Shown here: in pieces, positions 17,045 to 24,128 of the stretch
Layout: each line of letters begins with the position of its first letter
How positions within the stretch are numbered: the stretch's first letter is position 1
Assembly: GCA_018378255.1 (NCBI GenBank)
Contig: JAGZXV010000035.1
Coordinates: 1 to 34,032, forward strand
Direction: 5' to 3'
Source: Clostridiaceae bacterium
Lineage (GTDB): Bacteria > Bacillota > Clostridia > Lachnospirales > Lachnospiraceae
Length of the DNA: 34,032 nucleotides
Translations under genes and position numbers: made by a program
The notes under the pieces: model-generated
Told to the model about the DNA's origin: nothing
Database searches by the model: none
What the model saw: the letters and a program-made list of their open reading frames with translations, nothing else

Positions 17045-17329
17045 ATGCAGGAAAAGATGGACATCCGCCCTCACAAAGTAATAATGGAAAACCGGTCATC
17101 CAGCAGCATAACGGGAATCCGCGATGTGGTTTCATTTAACGAAAATCAGGTTGTACTGGATACGGATATGGGTCTTTTAACGATCAAGGGAAAAGATCTG
17201 CATGTAAGCCGCCTTACCGTGGAAAAAGGGGAAGTGGATGTGGACGGAACCATTGACAGCCTGGTGTACTCCTCCAACGAAGCATTTCACAAGTCGGCCG
17301 AATCCTGGGTGGTGCGGCTGTTTAAGTAA
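17045..17329 (+). CDS. yabP: Sporulation protein YabP
   Basis: A small sporulation protein of the YabP/YqfC family, made in the mother cell under sigma-E in Bacillus and needed for normal spore formation there. It has 94 residues and matches the family pattern: a short basic N-terminus (RPHKVIMENR), beta-strand-rich GIRDVVSFNENQVVLDTDMG, then LTIKGKDLHVSRLTVEKGEVDVDG. No membrane segment. Its ribosome binding site lies in a hairpin (see that entry), so expression may depend on a start inside or after the hairpin, though I found no convincing sigma-E promoter. yabQ follows after 14 bases. Confidence 0.92.
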   Translation: MQEKMDIRPHKVIMENRSSSSITGIRDVVSFNENQVVLDTDMGLLTIKGKDLHVSRLTVEKGEVDVDGTIDSLVYSSNEAFHKSAESWVVRLFK

Positions 17330-17343
17330 GGCGGTGACGGAAT

Positions 17344-17730
17344 TTGAGTGGAAATATCCAATATGAACTTCAGCTTCAGTTTTTGGGACTTATCACCGGA
17401 GCCGGCCTGATGTTGAGCTATGATGTGCTGCGGGTATTCAGGATTTTTATTCCCCACCATTTTATCTGGACCGGGATTGAGGATATGATATACTGGATTT
17501 ATGCGGCGCTCGTTACCTATACTCTGCTCTATCGTTTAAACGACGGAGGGGTTCGCGGATACGTGGTGGCGGCCGCGCTGGTGGGTATGATCGCATACGA
17601 CCGGCTTATCAGCAGGTTTTTCTTGAAAATATTGGAAAATGGTTATAAAATGTTGCAAAAAAAGCTGAAATATCTTAGAATGAAATTAAGTAGACATAAA
17701 AAACGGCGAACGGGAAAAGCTGGTGATTGA
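17344..17730 (+). CDS. yabQ: Spore cortex biosynthesis protein YabQ
   Basis: A mother-cell membrane protein required for cortex formation in Bacillus. It has 128 residues and starts at TTG with a weak GGCGGTGA site upstream. The family signature is present near the N-terminus: QLQFLGLITGAGLMLSYDVL, then an aromatic stretch EDMIYWIYAALVTYTLLYRLNDGGVRGYV. About three to four hydrophobic segments lie between residues 8 and 95, then a strongly basic cytoplasmic tail (KKLKYLRMKLSRHKKRR). It overlaps or abuts the divIC start. The TTG start is chosen because no ATG or GTG in frame keeps the conserved N-terminus. Confidence 0.9.
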   Translation: MSGNIQYELQLQFLGLITGAGLMLSYDVLRVFRIFIPHHFIWTGIEDMIYWIYAALVTYTLLYRLNDGGVRGYVVAAALVGMIAYDRLISRFFLKILENGYKMLQKKLKYLRMKLSRHKKRRTGKAGD

Positions 17731-17731
17731 C

Positions 17732-18049
17732 ATGGGAACTTCAAACCGAGCCAGAAGGCGCAAAAAAGAGAGATTGGGCAATCGTATGGCCCTGATTGGA
17801 ATCACGGGTGTCATTTTAAGTATGGCAGTGGTGGTAAGTATTAAGGGCGCGACTTTACAGGATAAAGACCTGGAATATATGGTGAAAGAAGAGAACCTGC
17901 AGGCACAGAAAGCGAAAGAAAAAGACCGCGCCGCCGAATTGGAAGAACGCCGTATCTATGTCCAGACAAAACAGTATATTGAGGAAGTGGCGAAAGAAAA
18001 GCTCGGACTGGTAAACCCGGACGAAGTGATTTTAAAGCCGAAAGGATAA
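17732..18049 (+). CDS. divIC: Septum formation initiator family protein DivIC
   Basis: Bitopic cell-division protein of the DivIC/FtsB family that bridges FtsL and DivIB at the septum. It has 105 residues from ATG 17732. A GTG at 17723, overlapping the yabQ stop, would add three residues. A very basic cytoplasmic tail (RARRRKKERLGNR) precedes one membrane segment at about 20-37, then a coiled coil rich in Glu, Lys and Ala (KEENLQAQKAKEKDRAAELEE) and the family's closing motif YIEEVAKEKLGLVNPDEVIL. The position between yabQ and spoIIE is the same as in Bacillus. Confidence 0.92.
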   Translation: MGTSNRARRRKKERLGNRMALIGITGVILSMAVVVSIKGATLQDKDLEYMVKEENLQAQKAKEKDRAAELEERRIYVQTKQYIEEVAKEKLGLVNPDEVILKPKG

Positions 18050-18055
18050 AAGGAA

Positions 18056-18121
18056 TGTCGAAAGATTTTGTGCATAAGCATCCCTGATTTGACATATATT
18101 TCCCTCCTGCCTGTATATAAT
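18056..18121 (+). promoter_or_regulatory. Spo0A-type spoIIE promoter: 0A box, -35 and -10 with 21-bp spacer
   Basis: A perfect 0A-box core TGTCGAA (18056-18062) lies upstream of TTGACA (18089-18094). TATAAT (18116-18121) follows after 21 bases instead of the usual 17. Spo0A-activated sigma-A promoters of Bacillus spoIIE and spoIIG are known for near-consensus boxes with 21-22-base spacing. The ribosome site GAGGAGG follows at about 18142. Confidence 0.72.
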
Positions 18122-18155
18122 ATGATTCAGTATATACAGGTGAGGAGGTTTTTTT

Positions 18156-19571
18156 GTGTTAAAACGGAGATATGTACATAAAGATATGGCTGATGTGAAT
18201 ATCTATACGGCGAGACGGCTCAACGATATGGCCGGTTCTTTGGAAGAGCTGGCAAAGGCCTTTGCCGATGAAATAAATGACGGACAGAAGCTGACAAGAG
18301 AAGACGGCATGGCGGCCATGCAGACGGCTGCAGCTGTGGTCTGCGGAAGCTGTAATAAATGCAACATTTATTCGGACAGCGAAAAAGAGGACAGCTATTA
18401 TCTGTATTATCTGCTGAGGGCTTTTGAGCAGAAAGGAATGGTGGAACATTCGGACATGCCCCGGCTGTTTCAGGAGATGTGCAGAAAGAAGAATGATTAT
18501 CTGGGCCAGTTGAACAGGAATCTGGGTAAGGCTACCATGAATTTAAGCTGGAAGAACCGTTTCCTGGAGAGCCGGGATGCGGTAGTGGTTCAGTTTCGGG
18601 AGCTGGCAATGATCCTGGAGGAATTCTCCCATCAGATGGAAGAGGCGGTGGACATCACATCCACGAAGGCCGACGGGATCAAAAGAATCTTCAGGCGGCA
18701 TCATATGGTGGTGGAAAACCTGCTGGTGCTGGAGTATGAGAATAAGAGACGGGAAGCCTATCTGACCGTTAAGACCACCAATGGCAGGTGCATGACGTCA
18801 AAGGAAGCGGCTGGCCTGATCGGACAAGCTATGGGAGGAACGGAATGGGATGTGGCAAAAGACAGTAAAAACATCATAACCCGCCAGTTCGCTACTGTCC
18901 GATTTATCGAAGAGGGATCATACCGGATGCTTTACGGAGTTGCCCGGGCGTCGAAGCGGGGGGAGGCGGTATCCGGCGATAACTATACATACGGAGAACA
19001 CGTTCCCGGCCAGGTGCTCATGAGCATATCCGATGGAATGGGAAGCGGCCAGACCGCATCAGGAGAGAGCCAGAAGGTGATAGAACTGACGGAACAGCTT
19101 CTGGGCACTGGTTTTTCCTGCCGGTCGGCATTAAAACTGGTGAATACGGTGCTCCTTTTGTCGGGAACAGAGCAGCATCCGGCCACCCTGGACCTGTGTC
19201 TTGTGGATCTTCACACAGGCGTGCTGGAAGCCATGAAACTGGGAGCGTCCGCCACTTATGTGATGAGTGAAAATGGAGTTGAAATACTGGAAGCGGGAGA
19301 TGTGCCCATGGGAGTGCTGAACACGGTGGAACCCCTTCTGCTGTCCAGAAAATTGTGGGATGACGACAGGATCATCATGGTCAGCGATGGGGTGCTGGAC
19401 GCCCTTCCGGGAGAGGAAAAGGAACTCGTGTTAAAAGAATACCTGGACAGCATGCCCAGGAAGACGCCGCAGGACATGGCAGAACGGATTCTAAGGTTCG
19501 CATGTTCTTTTTCTAATGCGGCCAGGGATGATATGACCGTTCTGGCGGCCGGAATTTGGAAACGAAAATAA
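18156..19571 (+). CDS. spoIIE: SpoIIE-type PP2C phosphatase lacking the membrane domain
   Basis: A serine phosphatase that dephosphorylates SpoIIAA and so frees the forespore factor sigma-F. The GTG start has GAGGAGG upstream. The 471 residues match only the cytoplasmic half of Bacillus SpoIIE (827 residues): a regulatory region at about 1-240 and a PP2C domain at about 260-470. Metal-binding aspartates are all present: SGDNYTY, ISDGMGSG near residue 292, IIMVSDGVLD, and ARDDMTVL at the end. A Cys-rich stretch (VCGSCNKCNIY) lies near residue 65. The ten-membrane-segment N-terminal domain is absent, and the 106-base gap to divIC has no room for it. The Spo0A-type promoter directly in front argues this is a real, complete gene. 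Confidence 0.9.
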   Translation: MLKRRYVHKDMADVNIYTARRLNDMAGSLEELAKAFADEINDGQKLTREDGMAAMQTAAAVVCGSCNKCNIYSDSEKEDSYYLYYLLRAFEQKGMVEHSDMPRLFQEMCRKKNDYLGQLNRNLGKATMNLSWKNRFLESRDAVVVQFRELAMILEEFSHQMEEAVDITSTKADGIKRIFRRHHMVVENLLVLEYENKRREAYLTVKTTNGRCMTSKEAAGLIGQAMGGTEWDVAKDSKNIITRQFATVRFIEEGSYRMLYGVARASKRGEAVSGDNYTYGEHVPGQVLMSISDGMGSGQTASGESQKVIELTEQLLGTGFSCRSALKLVNTVLLLSGTEQHPATLDLCLVDLHTGVLEAMKLGASATYVMSENGVEILEAGDVPMGVLNTVEPLLLSRKLWDDDRIIMVSDGVLDALPGEEKELVLKEYLDSMPRKTPQDMAERILRFACSFSNAARDDMTVLAAGIWKRK

Positions 19572-19574
19572 TAT

Positions 19575-19603
19575 TTGCATGTATTGGAGAATACTAGTAT
19601 ATT
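19575..19603 (+). promoter_or_regulatory. Sigma-A promoter for tilS-hpt-ftsH
   Basis: TTGCAT (19575-19580), a 17-base spacer and TATATT (19598-19603). It starts 3 bases after the spoIIE stop. Transcription from about 19610 would make a leader of about 340 bases that contains both copies of the structured repeat before reaching tilS. Confidence 0.6.
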
Positions 19604-19616
19604 ATTAGTAACAGTT

Positions 19617-19880
19617 CAGACGGCGGGAAAATTGATAAAGAAAGCGGCGTCAAGCTGGCTTGTAAGCAGCTTTTTTTATCAATTTTCACATCGGATGAAC
19701 ATCCGATGCTTCTTGACCGGCCTTTTCGGTCAAGAAGATTAGCCGTCTGGATCGTTTGAAATTGATAAAGAAAGCAGCGTCAAGCTGGCTTGTAAGCGGC
19801 TTTTTTTATCAATTTTCACATCGGATGGATATCCGATGCTTCTTGACCGGCTTTTTCGGTCAAGAAGATTAGCCGTCTGG
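19617..19880 (+). repeat. Tandem duplicate of a 121-bp three-hairpin unit in the tilS leader
   Basis: Two copies (about 19630-19750 and 19760-19880) repeat with a period of 130 bases and differ at only a few positions. Each copy has three hairpins. The first (19628-19686; second copy about 19759-19816) has AAATTGAT/ATCAATTT arms and an inner AAGC/GCTT stem with a T7 run. The second is CATCGGAT/ATCCGATG (19689-19708; 19819-19838). The third is an exact 11-bp stem (19709-19737; 19839-19867). CAGACGGC at 19617-19624 can pair with GCCGTCTG ending either copy (19742-19749 or 19872-19879). A further 7-bp hairpin (19905-19911 with 19926-19932) lies before the tilS ribosome site. No ORF is apparent in this 380-base gap. 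It could be a regulatory leader RNA, paired attenuators, or a dispersed intergenic repeat. Confidence 0.8.
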
Positions 19881-19951
19881 GCTGTTACGAAGGCGGAAAG
19901 CTTTAGAGTGTATTTGAAAGTTATAACACTCTTCAGAAGGGTGATATCATC

Positions 19952-21307
19952 ATGCAAAAGAGATTTCTGGAATTTAGTGAAAAATATCATATGTTCCGTG
20001 AAGGAGAACGTGTCGTCGCCGCTGTATCGGGCGGCGCTGATTCTGTGTGCCTTTTACATTTGCTGGCGATAAACCGGGAGAAGTTGGGCATCGAAGTGTC
20101 CGCTCTGCACGTACACCATGGGCTGCGGGGGAAAGAGGCGGACAGAGACGCCGCTTATGTGGAGGAACTGTGCAGGAGACTTAAGGTTCCCTGCCGGGTG
20201 ATCCATGAAGACGCCGCCCAATATGCCAAGGCACATGGACTGTCTTTAGAAGAGGCGGGGCGGGAGATCCGCTACCGGGAATTTGACCGTGAGGCGGACC
20301 GGACCGGGGCGGAGGCAATCGCGGTTGCGCACCACCGGGATGATAATGTGGAGACGATCCTTCACAACCTGTTCAGGGGAAGCGGACTGAAAGGAATTGG
20401 CGGAATCGCGCCGGTCAGAGGCCGGATTGTGCGTCCGCTGCTTTGTTTTGGAAGAGAAGAGATTCTTTATTATCTGGAAGAGAAGAAGATCCCTTATTGT
20501 ACGGATTCCACCAATTTGACGGATGATTATACGAGAAATAAACTTAGGAACCAGATCATACCCATGATAGGAGAGCTGATTAATCCCCGGGCGGCGGAGA
20601 ATATTGACCATGCCGGAAAGCTGATATTCCAGGCGGATGAATATCTGAGCAGTCAGGCGGGGAAACTCTTAACTGAATATGGGATGACCGGGGAACACAG
20701 ATGGGGCATACCGGTTCAGGTATTGGAACGCCAGCCGTCCATCATCCAGACCTATGTGGTGTTCAGGATGATTAAACAGGCGGCCGGCCATGCAAAGGAT
20801 ATCACATCCAGGCATATTGAACAGGTACAGGAACTGCTTTTAAAGGAGACCGGAAGCAGGACGGATCTGCCTTACGGTCTTTGTGCACGGAGAGAATACC
20901 TGAATTTGTGGATAGAGATGAGAAAAAAAGATCATCTTGTGGATAAACAGCCCTCAGTTTATCTGCCGGAGCCGGTTTTTACTGTATTTCCTTATGAAAA
21001 ATCATCGGAAATTCCCAAAAACCGGTATACGAAATGGTTTGATTATGATAAAATCAAGGGTATGGTATCTGTCCGGATACGCGAAACCGGAGATTTTATC
21101 ACCATACCGGGAGGCCGGAAAACTGTTAAGGCATTCATGATTGATGAGAAAATTCCCAGGGAAGAGCGGGACCATATTCCGCTGTTGGCAGATGGAAAAC
21201 ATATTATCTGGATTATCGGATATCGGATAAGTGAATATTATAAAGTGACGGATAATACAAAAAATGTATTGCAGGTACAACTAGATGGAGGAAAGAAAAG
21301 TGGCTGA
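19952..21307 (+). CDS. tilS: tRNA(Ile)-lysidine synthetase
   Basis: Changes C34 of the tRNA-Ile CAU anticodon to lysidine with ATP and lysine, so that the tRNA reads AUA. Essential in most bacteria. It has 451 residues, usual for the Firmicute form. The PP-loop ATP site is VSGGADSVCLLHLL near residues 25-38. HVHHGLRG, EEAGREIRY and VAHHRDDNVETILHNLFRGSGLKG are family hallmarks. A C-terminal TilS substrate-binding domain ends with the family's LADGKHIIWIIGYRISEYYK. A GAAGGGTGA site precedes the ATG. It overlaps hpt by a few codons, so the two are coupled. Confidence 0.95.
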   Translation: MQKRFLEFSEKYHMFREGERVVAAVSGGADSVCLLHLLAINREKLGIEVSALHVHHGLRGKEADRDAAYVEELCRRLKVPCRVIHEDAAQYAKAHGLSLEEAGREIRYREFDREADRTGAEAIAVAHHRDDNVETILHNLFRGSGLKGIGGIAPVRGRIVRPLLCFGREEILYYLEEKKIPYCTDSTNLTDDYTRNKLRNQIIPMIGELINPRAAENIDHAGKLIFQADEYLSSQAGKLLTEYGMTGEHRWGIPVQVLERQPSIIQTYVVFRMIKQAAGHAKDITSRHIEQVQELLLKETGSRTDLPYGLCARREYLNLWIEMRKKDHLVDKQPSVYLPEPVFTVFPYEKSSEIPKNRYTKWFDYDKIKGMVSVRIRETGDFITIPGGRKTVKAFMIDEKIPREERDHIPLLADGKHIIWIIGYRISEYYKVTDNTKNVLQVQLDGGKKSG

Positions 21308-21824
21308 CAAGATTAGGGTATTATTATCAGAAGAAGAGGTAAATGTTAGGATTAACGAAATTGCTGCTCAGATCAGCAATGACTATGAGGGAAAGCAGAT
21401 TCATTTGATCTGTATTTTAAAAGGCGGCGTATTCTTCACCTGTGAACTGGCAAAGAGGATTACTGTGCCGGTATCCCTTGATTTTATGTCTGTATCCAGC
21501 TATGGATCGGGCACCGCATCCAGCGGAGTTGTAAGGATCATCAAGGACTTGGATGAACCGCTGGAAGGCAAAGATGTTTTGATTGTGGAAGATATTATCG
21601 ATTCCGGCAGAACCCTGGCTTATTTAATTGAGGTGTTAAAGCAGAGGAATCCGAGAAGCGTTAAGCTCTGCACTCTGCTTGATAAACCGGAGAGAAGAGT
21701 GAAAAAACAGGTTCAGGTAGATTATACCTGCTTTACAATCCCGGATGAATTCGTAGTTGGCTATGGGCTTGATTTTGATCAAAAATATAGGAACTTACCT
21801 TATATCGGGGTAGTGGAGCAGTAA
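21300..21824 (+). CDS. hpt: Hypoxanthine phosphoribosyltransferase
   Basis: Purine salvage enzyme that joins hypoxanthine or guanine to PRPP in the cytoplasm. It has 174 residues from GTG 21300. This start is preferred to the ATG at 21285 because GGAGG at 21287-21291 lies 8 bases before the GTG. The PRPP-binding signature VLIVEDIIDSGRTL is near residue 92, LICILKGG near residue 38 and SSYGSGT near residue 67. The tail FVVGYGLDFDQKYRNLPYIG is diagnostic. It overlaps the end of tilS, and ftsH starts 11 bases after its stop, as in Bacillus tilS-hprT-ftsH. Confidence 0.96.
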   Translation: MADKIRVLLSEEEVNVRINEIAAQISNDYEGKQIHLICILKGGVFFTCELAKRITVPVSLDFMSVSSYGSGTASSGVVRIIKDLDEPLEGKDVLIVEDIIDSGRTLAYLIEVLKQRNPRSVKLCTLLDKPERRVKKQVQVDYTCFTIPDEFVVGYGLDFDQKYRNLPYIGVVEQ

Positions 21825-21835
21825 GGAGGCAGGAG

Positions 21836-23650
21836 TTGAAACAACAACAACCTTTTAGAGGATTAGGATTTATGGCTCTGATGATTATGCTGGTCGTGCT
21901 GGCGACCACATTCCCCAGGCAGGCGTCATCAGAGAAGATCACTTACCAGCAGTTTTTGGAGGCCGTGGATGCGGGCAGCATCGATTCGGCGTTGATTAAA
22001 CAGAATAAAGAGACGCCTACCGGAGAGGTAGAGCTGTATTTTAAAGATGGTTCCGTGAGCAAGATTTATGTGCCGGACGTGAACGAAGTAAAAACACTTA
22101 TGATGGATAATGATGTGGTATTCTCTTTTGAAAATGTACCGCAGGAGAATTATCTGCTCAGCGTTGTGGTTCCCATAGTGATTTCTGCGGTTGTACTGGT
22201 TGTGATCATCATGATGATGAACGCCAGGGCAGCAGGCGGCGGTACCAATGCCAAGATGATGAATTTCGGCAAAAGCCGGGCGAGAATGAGCCGGGACAGT
22301 AAGATAAACTTTCAGAAGGTGGCAGGCCTGAAGGAAGAAAAAGAGGATCTGGAAGAGTTGGTGGATTTTTTGAAAAATCCGCAGAAATATACCCAGTTAG
22401 GCGCCCGTATTCCAAAAGGAATGCTGCTTGTAGGCCCTCCCGGAACAGGTAAGACCCTGCTTGCAAAGGCTGTGGCAGGAGAGGCAGGAGTGCCGTTTTT
22501 CAGCATTTCCGGTTCTGATTTCGTGGAGATGTTTGTGGGTGTCGGCGCATCCCGTGTCAGGGATTTGTTTGAGGAAGCGAAAAAGAACGCGCCCTGTATC
22601 GTATTTATCGATGAGATCGATGCGGTTGCACGCCGCAGAGGCACCGGCATGGGCGGCGGCCATGATGAAAGAGAGCAGACCCTGAACCAGCTTCTCGTGG
22701 AGATGGACGGTTTTGGAGTGAATGAGGGAATCATCGTGATGGCGGCAACGAACCGTGTGGATATATTGGATCCCGCTATTTTAAGACCTGGACGTTTTGA
22801 CCGGAAAGTTATGGTAGGCCGGCCGGATGTGAGGGGCCGGGAAGAGATTCTGGGCGTTCATTCCAAGGAGAAACCTTTGGGAGAGGATGTGGATCTGGGC
22901 AGGGTAGCGCGTACTACCGCCGGATTTACAGGCGCCGATTTGGAAAACCTGATGAATGAGGCTGCGATCCTGGCGGCTAAAGAAGACCATAAGTTTATCC
23001 GCCAGGCGGATATTGACCGCGCATTTATAAAAGTAGGAATCGGTGCGGAAAAGAAGAGCAAGGTGATTTCTGAAAAAGAAAAACGGATTACCGCTTATCA
23101 TGAAGCGGGCCATGCGATTTTATTCCACCTTCTTCCTGACGTAGGACCGGTTCATACCATTTCCATCATACCTACCGGTATGGGGGCGGCAGGCTATACC
23201 ATGCCTCTTCCGGAAAAGGATGAGATGTTCAACACCAAAGGAAAGATGCTGCAGAACATCATGGTATCTCTGGGCGGCCGTATAGCGGAAGAGATTATCT
23301 TTAAGGATGTCACGACCGGCGCGTCGCAGGATATTAAGCAGGCAACCTCCATCGCCAGAGCCATGGTTACAAAATACGGCATGTCTGATAAGATTGGCAT
23401 GGTAGATTATGGCGGGGACGAAGATGAAGTGTTTATCGGCCGCGATCTGGCCCACACCAGAAGCTATGGTGAAGGGGTGGCTACAGCCATTGACAGTGAA
23501 GTGAAACACATCATCGATGATTGTTATGAAAAAGCGAAAAAGATGATTTTAGATCATGAAAATGTATTGCATGCGTGCTGTCAGCTGTTAATTGAAAAGG
23601 AAAAAATTAACCAGGAAGAATTCGAGGCGCTTTTCAGCCCGGCCCAGTAA
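21836..23650 (+). CDS. ftsH: ATP-dependent zinc metalloprotease FtsH
   Basis: A membrane-anchored AAA+ protease that degrades misfolded membrane proteins and regulators. It has 604 residues and begins at TTG with AAGGAGG upstream. One membrane segment lies near residues 10-26, an extracytoplasmic domain follows, and a second segment runs near 105-127. The AAA+ domain has Walker A GPPGTGKT near residue 200, Walker B in IVFIDEIDA, and the arginine-finger stretch ILRPGRFDRK. The zinc site is HEAGH near residue 422. The C-terminus is complete and short. The order tilS-hpt-ftsH is conserved in Firmicutes. Confidence 0.97.
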   Translation: MKQQQPFRGLGFMALMIMLVVLATTFPRQASSEKITYQQFLEAVDAGSIDSALIKQNKETPTGEVELYFKDGSVSKIYVPDVNEVKTLMMDNDVVFSFENVPQENYLLSVVVPIVISAVVLVVIIMMMNARAAGGGTNAKMMNFGKSRARMSRDSKINFQKVAGLKEEKEDLEELVDFLKNPQKYTQLGARIPKGMLLVGPPGTGKTLLAKAVAGEAGVPFFSISGSDFVEMFVGVGASRVRDLFEEAKKNAPCIVFIDEIDAVARRRGTGMGGGHDEREQTLNQLLVEMDGFGVNEGIIVMAATNRVDILDPAILRPGRFDRKVMVGRPDVRGREEILGVHSKEKPLGEDVDLGRVARTTAGFTGADLENLMNEAAILAAKEDHKFIRQADIDRAFIKVGIGAEKKSKVISEKEKRITAYHEAGHAILFHLLPDVGPVHTISIIPTGMGAAGYTMPLPEKDEMFNTKGKMLQNIMVSLGGRIAEEIIFKDVTTGASQDIKQATSIARAMVTKYGMSDKIGMVDYGGDEDEVFIGRDLAHTRSYGEGVATAIDSEVKHIIDDCYEKAKKMILDHENVLHACCQLLIEKEKINQEEFEALFSPAQ

Positions 23651-23657
23651 ACAGCGG

Positions 23658-23765
23658 ATGGGAAACGGCTGGCTTATCCTGTCAGTCCTTGCTTTAATGG
23701 CCCTCTTTGCCACCTTTTCCATGAACCGGTACTGGAATAAGTGCTCCCAGAAGTATAATTACTGA
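23658..23765 (+). CDS. Possible 35-residue single-span membrane peptide
   Basis: Just after ftsH an ATG opens a 35-codon frame. The peptide starts MGNGW, has about 18 hydrophobic residues (LILSVLALMALFATF) that could span the membrane once, and ends in a polar, basic, Tyr-rich tail (NRYWNKCSQKYNY). There is no strong ribosome binding site. Translation would have to couple to ftsH, 7 bases upstream. The composition is what a real membrane micropeptide looks like, but a frame this short can arise by chance. Function unknown. Confidence 0.35.
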   Translation: MGNGWLILSVLALMALFATFSMNRYWNKCSQKYNY

Positions 23766-23960
23766 GTGTTTTTTGATAAAAGGGATATGTTTTTTCAATA
23801 AACCCCCTCCCTTTGTCTATTTTCACCACAAACACACTGGAAATAATTGCATCTTTGTGCACACTTTTTTTCATACCTGTGATATTATAATAGACGTAAC
23901 CCCCCCCAATACATTATATAGTTTTTGCTACACCCCATAAGAAACGAAATACCTTCTCCT

Positions 23961-23990
23961 GAAAAGCCTGGCTACCCCGCCAGGCTTTTC
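23961..23990. terminator. Terminator downstream of ftsH
   Basis: Exact 12-bp stem, GAAAAGCCTGGC with GCCAGGCTTTTC, around TACCCC. It ends the ftsH transcript. The remaining gene-free DNA from 23766 to 24128 contains a TATAAT at 23886-23891 with no good -35, a run of eight C (23900-23907) just after it, and the promoter of the next gene. Confidence 0.8.
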
Positions 23991-24050
23991 ACTTTGTGGC
24001 AGGTGTGCAAAAATGTCACCTTTATCGAGGTTTTTCTACTATTATTCGTC

Positions 24051-24079
24051 TTGTGCAATTGTGGGAATTCATATACAAT
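24051..24079 (+). promoter_or_regulatory. Promoter of the GH13 gene
   Basis: TTGTGC (24051-24056), a 17-base spacer and TACAAT (24074-24079), giving a leader of about 45 bases. AAGGAAAAGGA precedes the GTG start at 24129. No clear catabolite-repression site was seen. Confidence 0.5.
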
Positions 24080-24128
24080 AGATGGAAGGAAAGTATTTTT
24101 TGACCAAATAAGGAAAAGGATATAAAGA

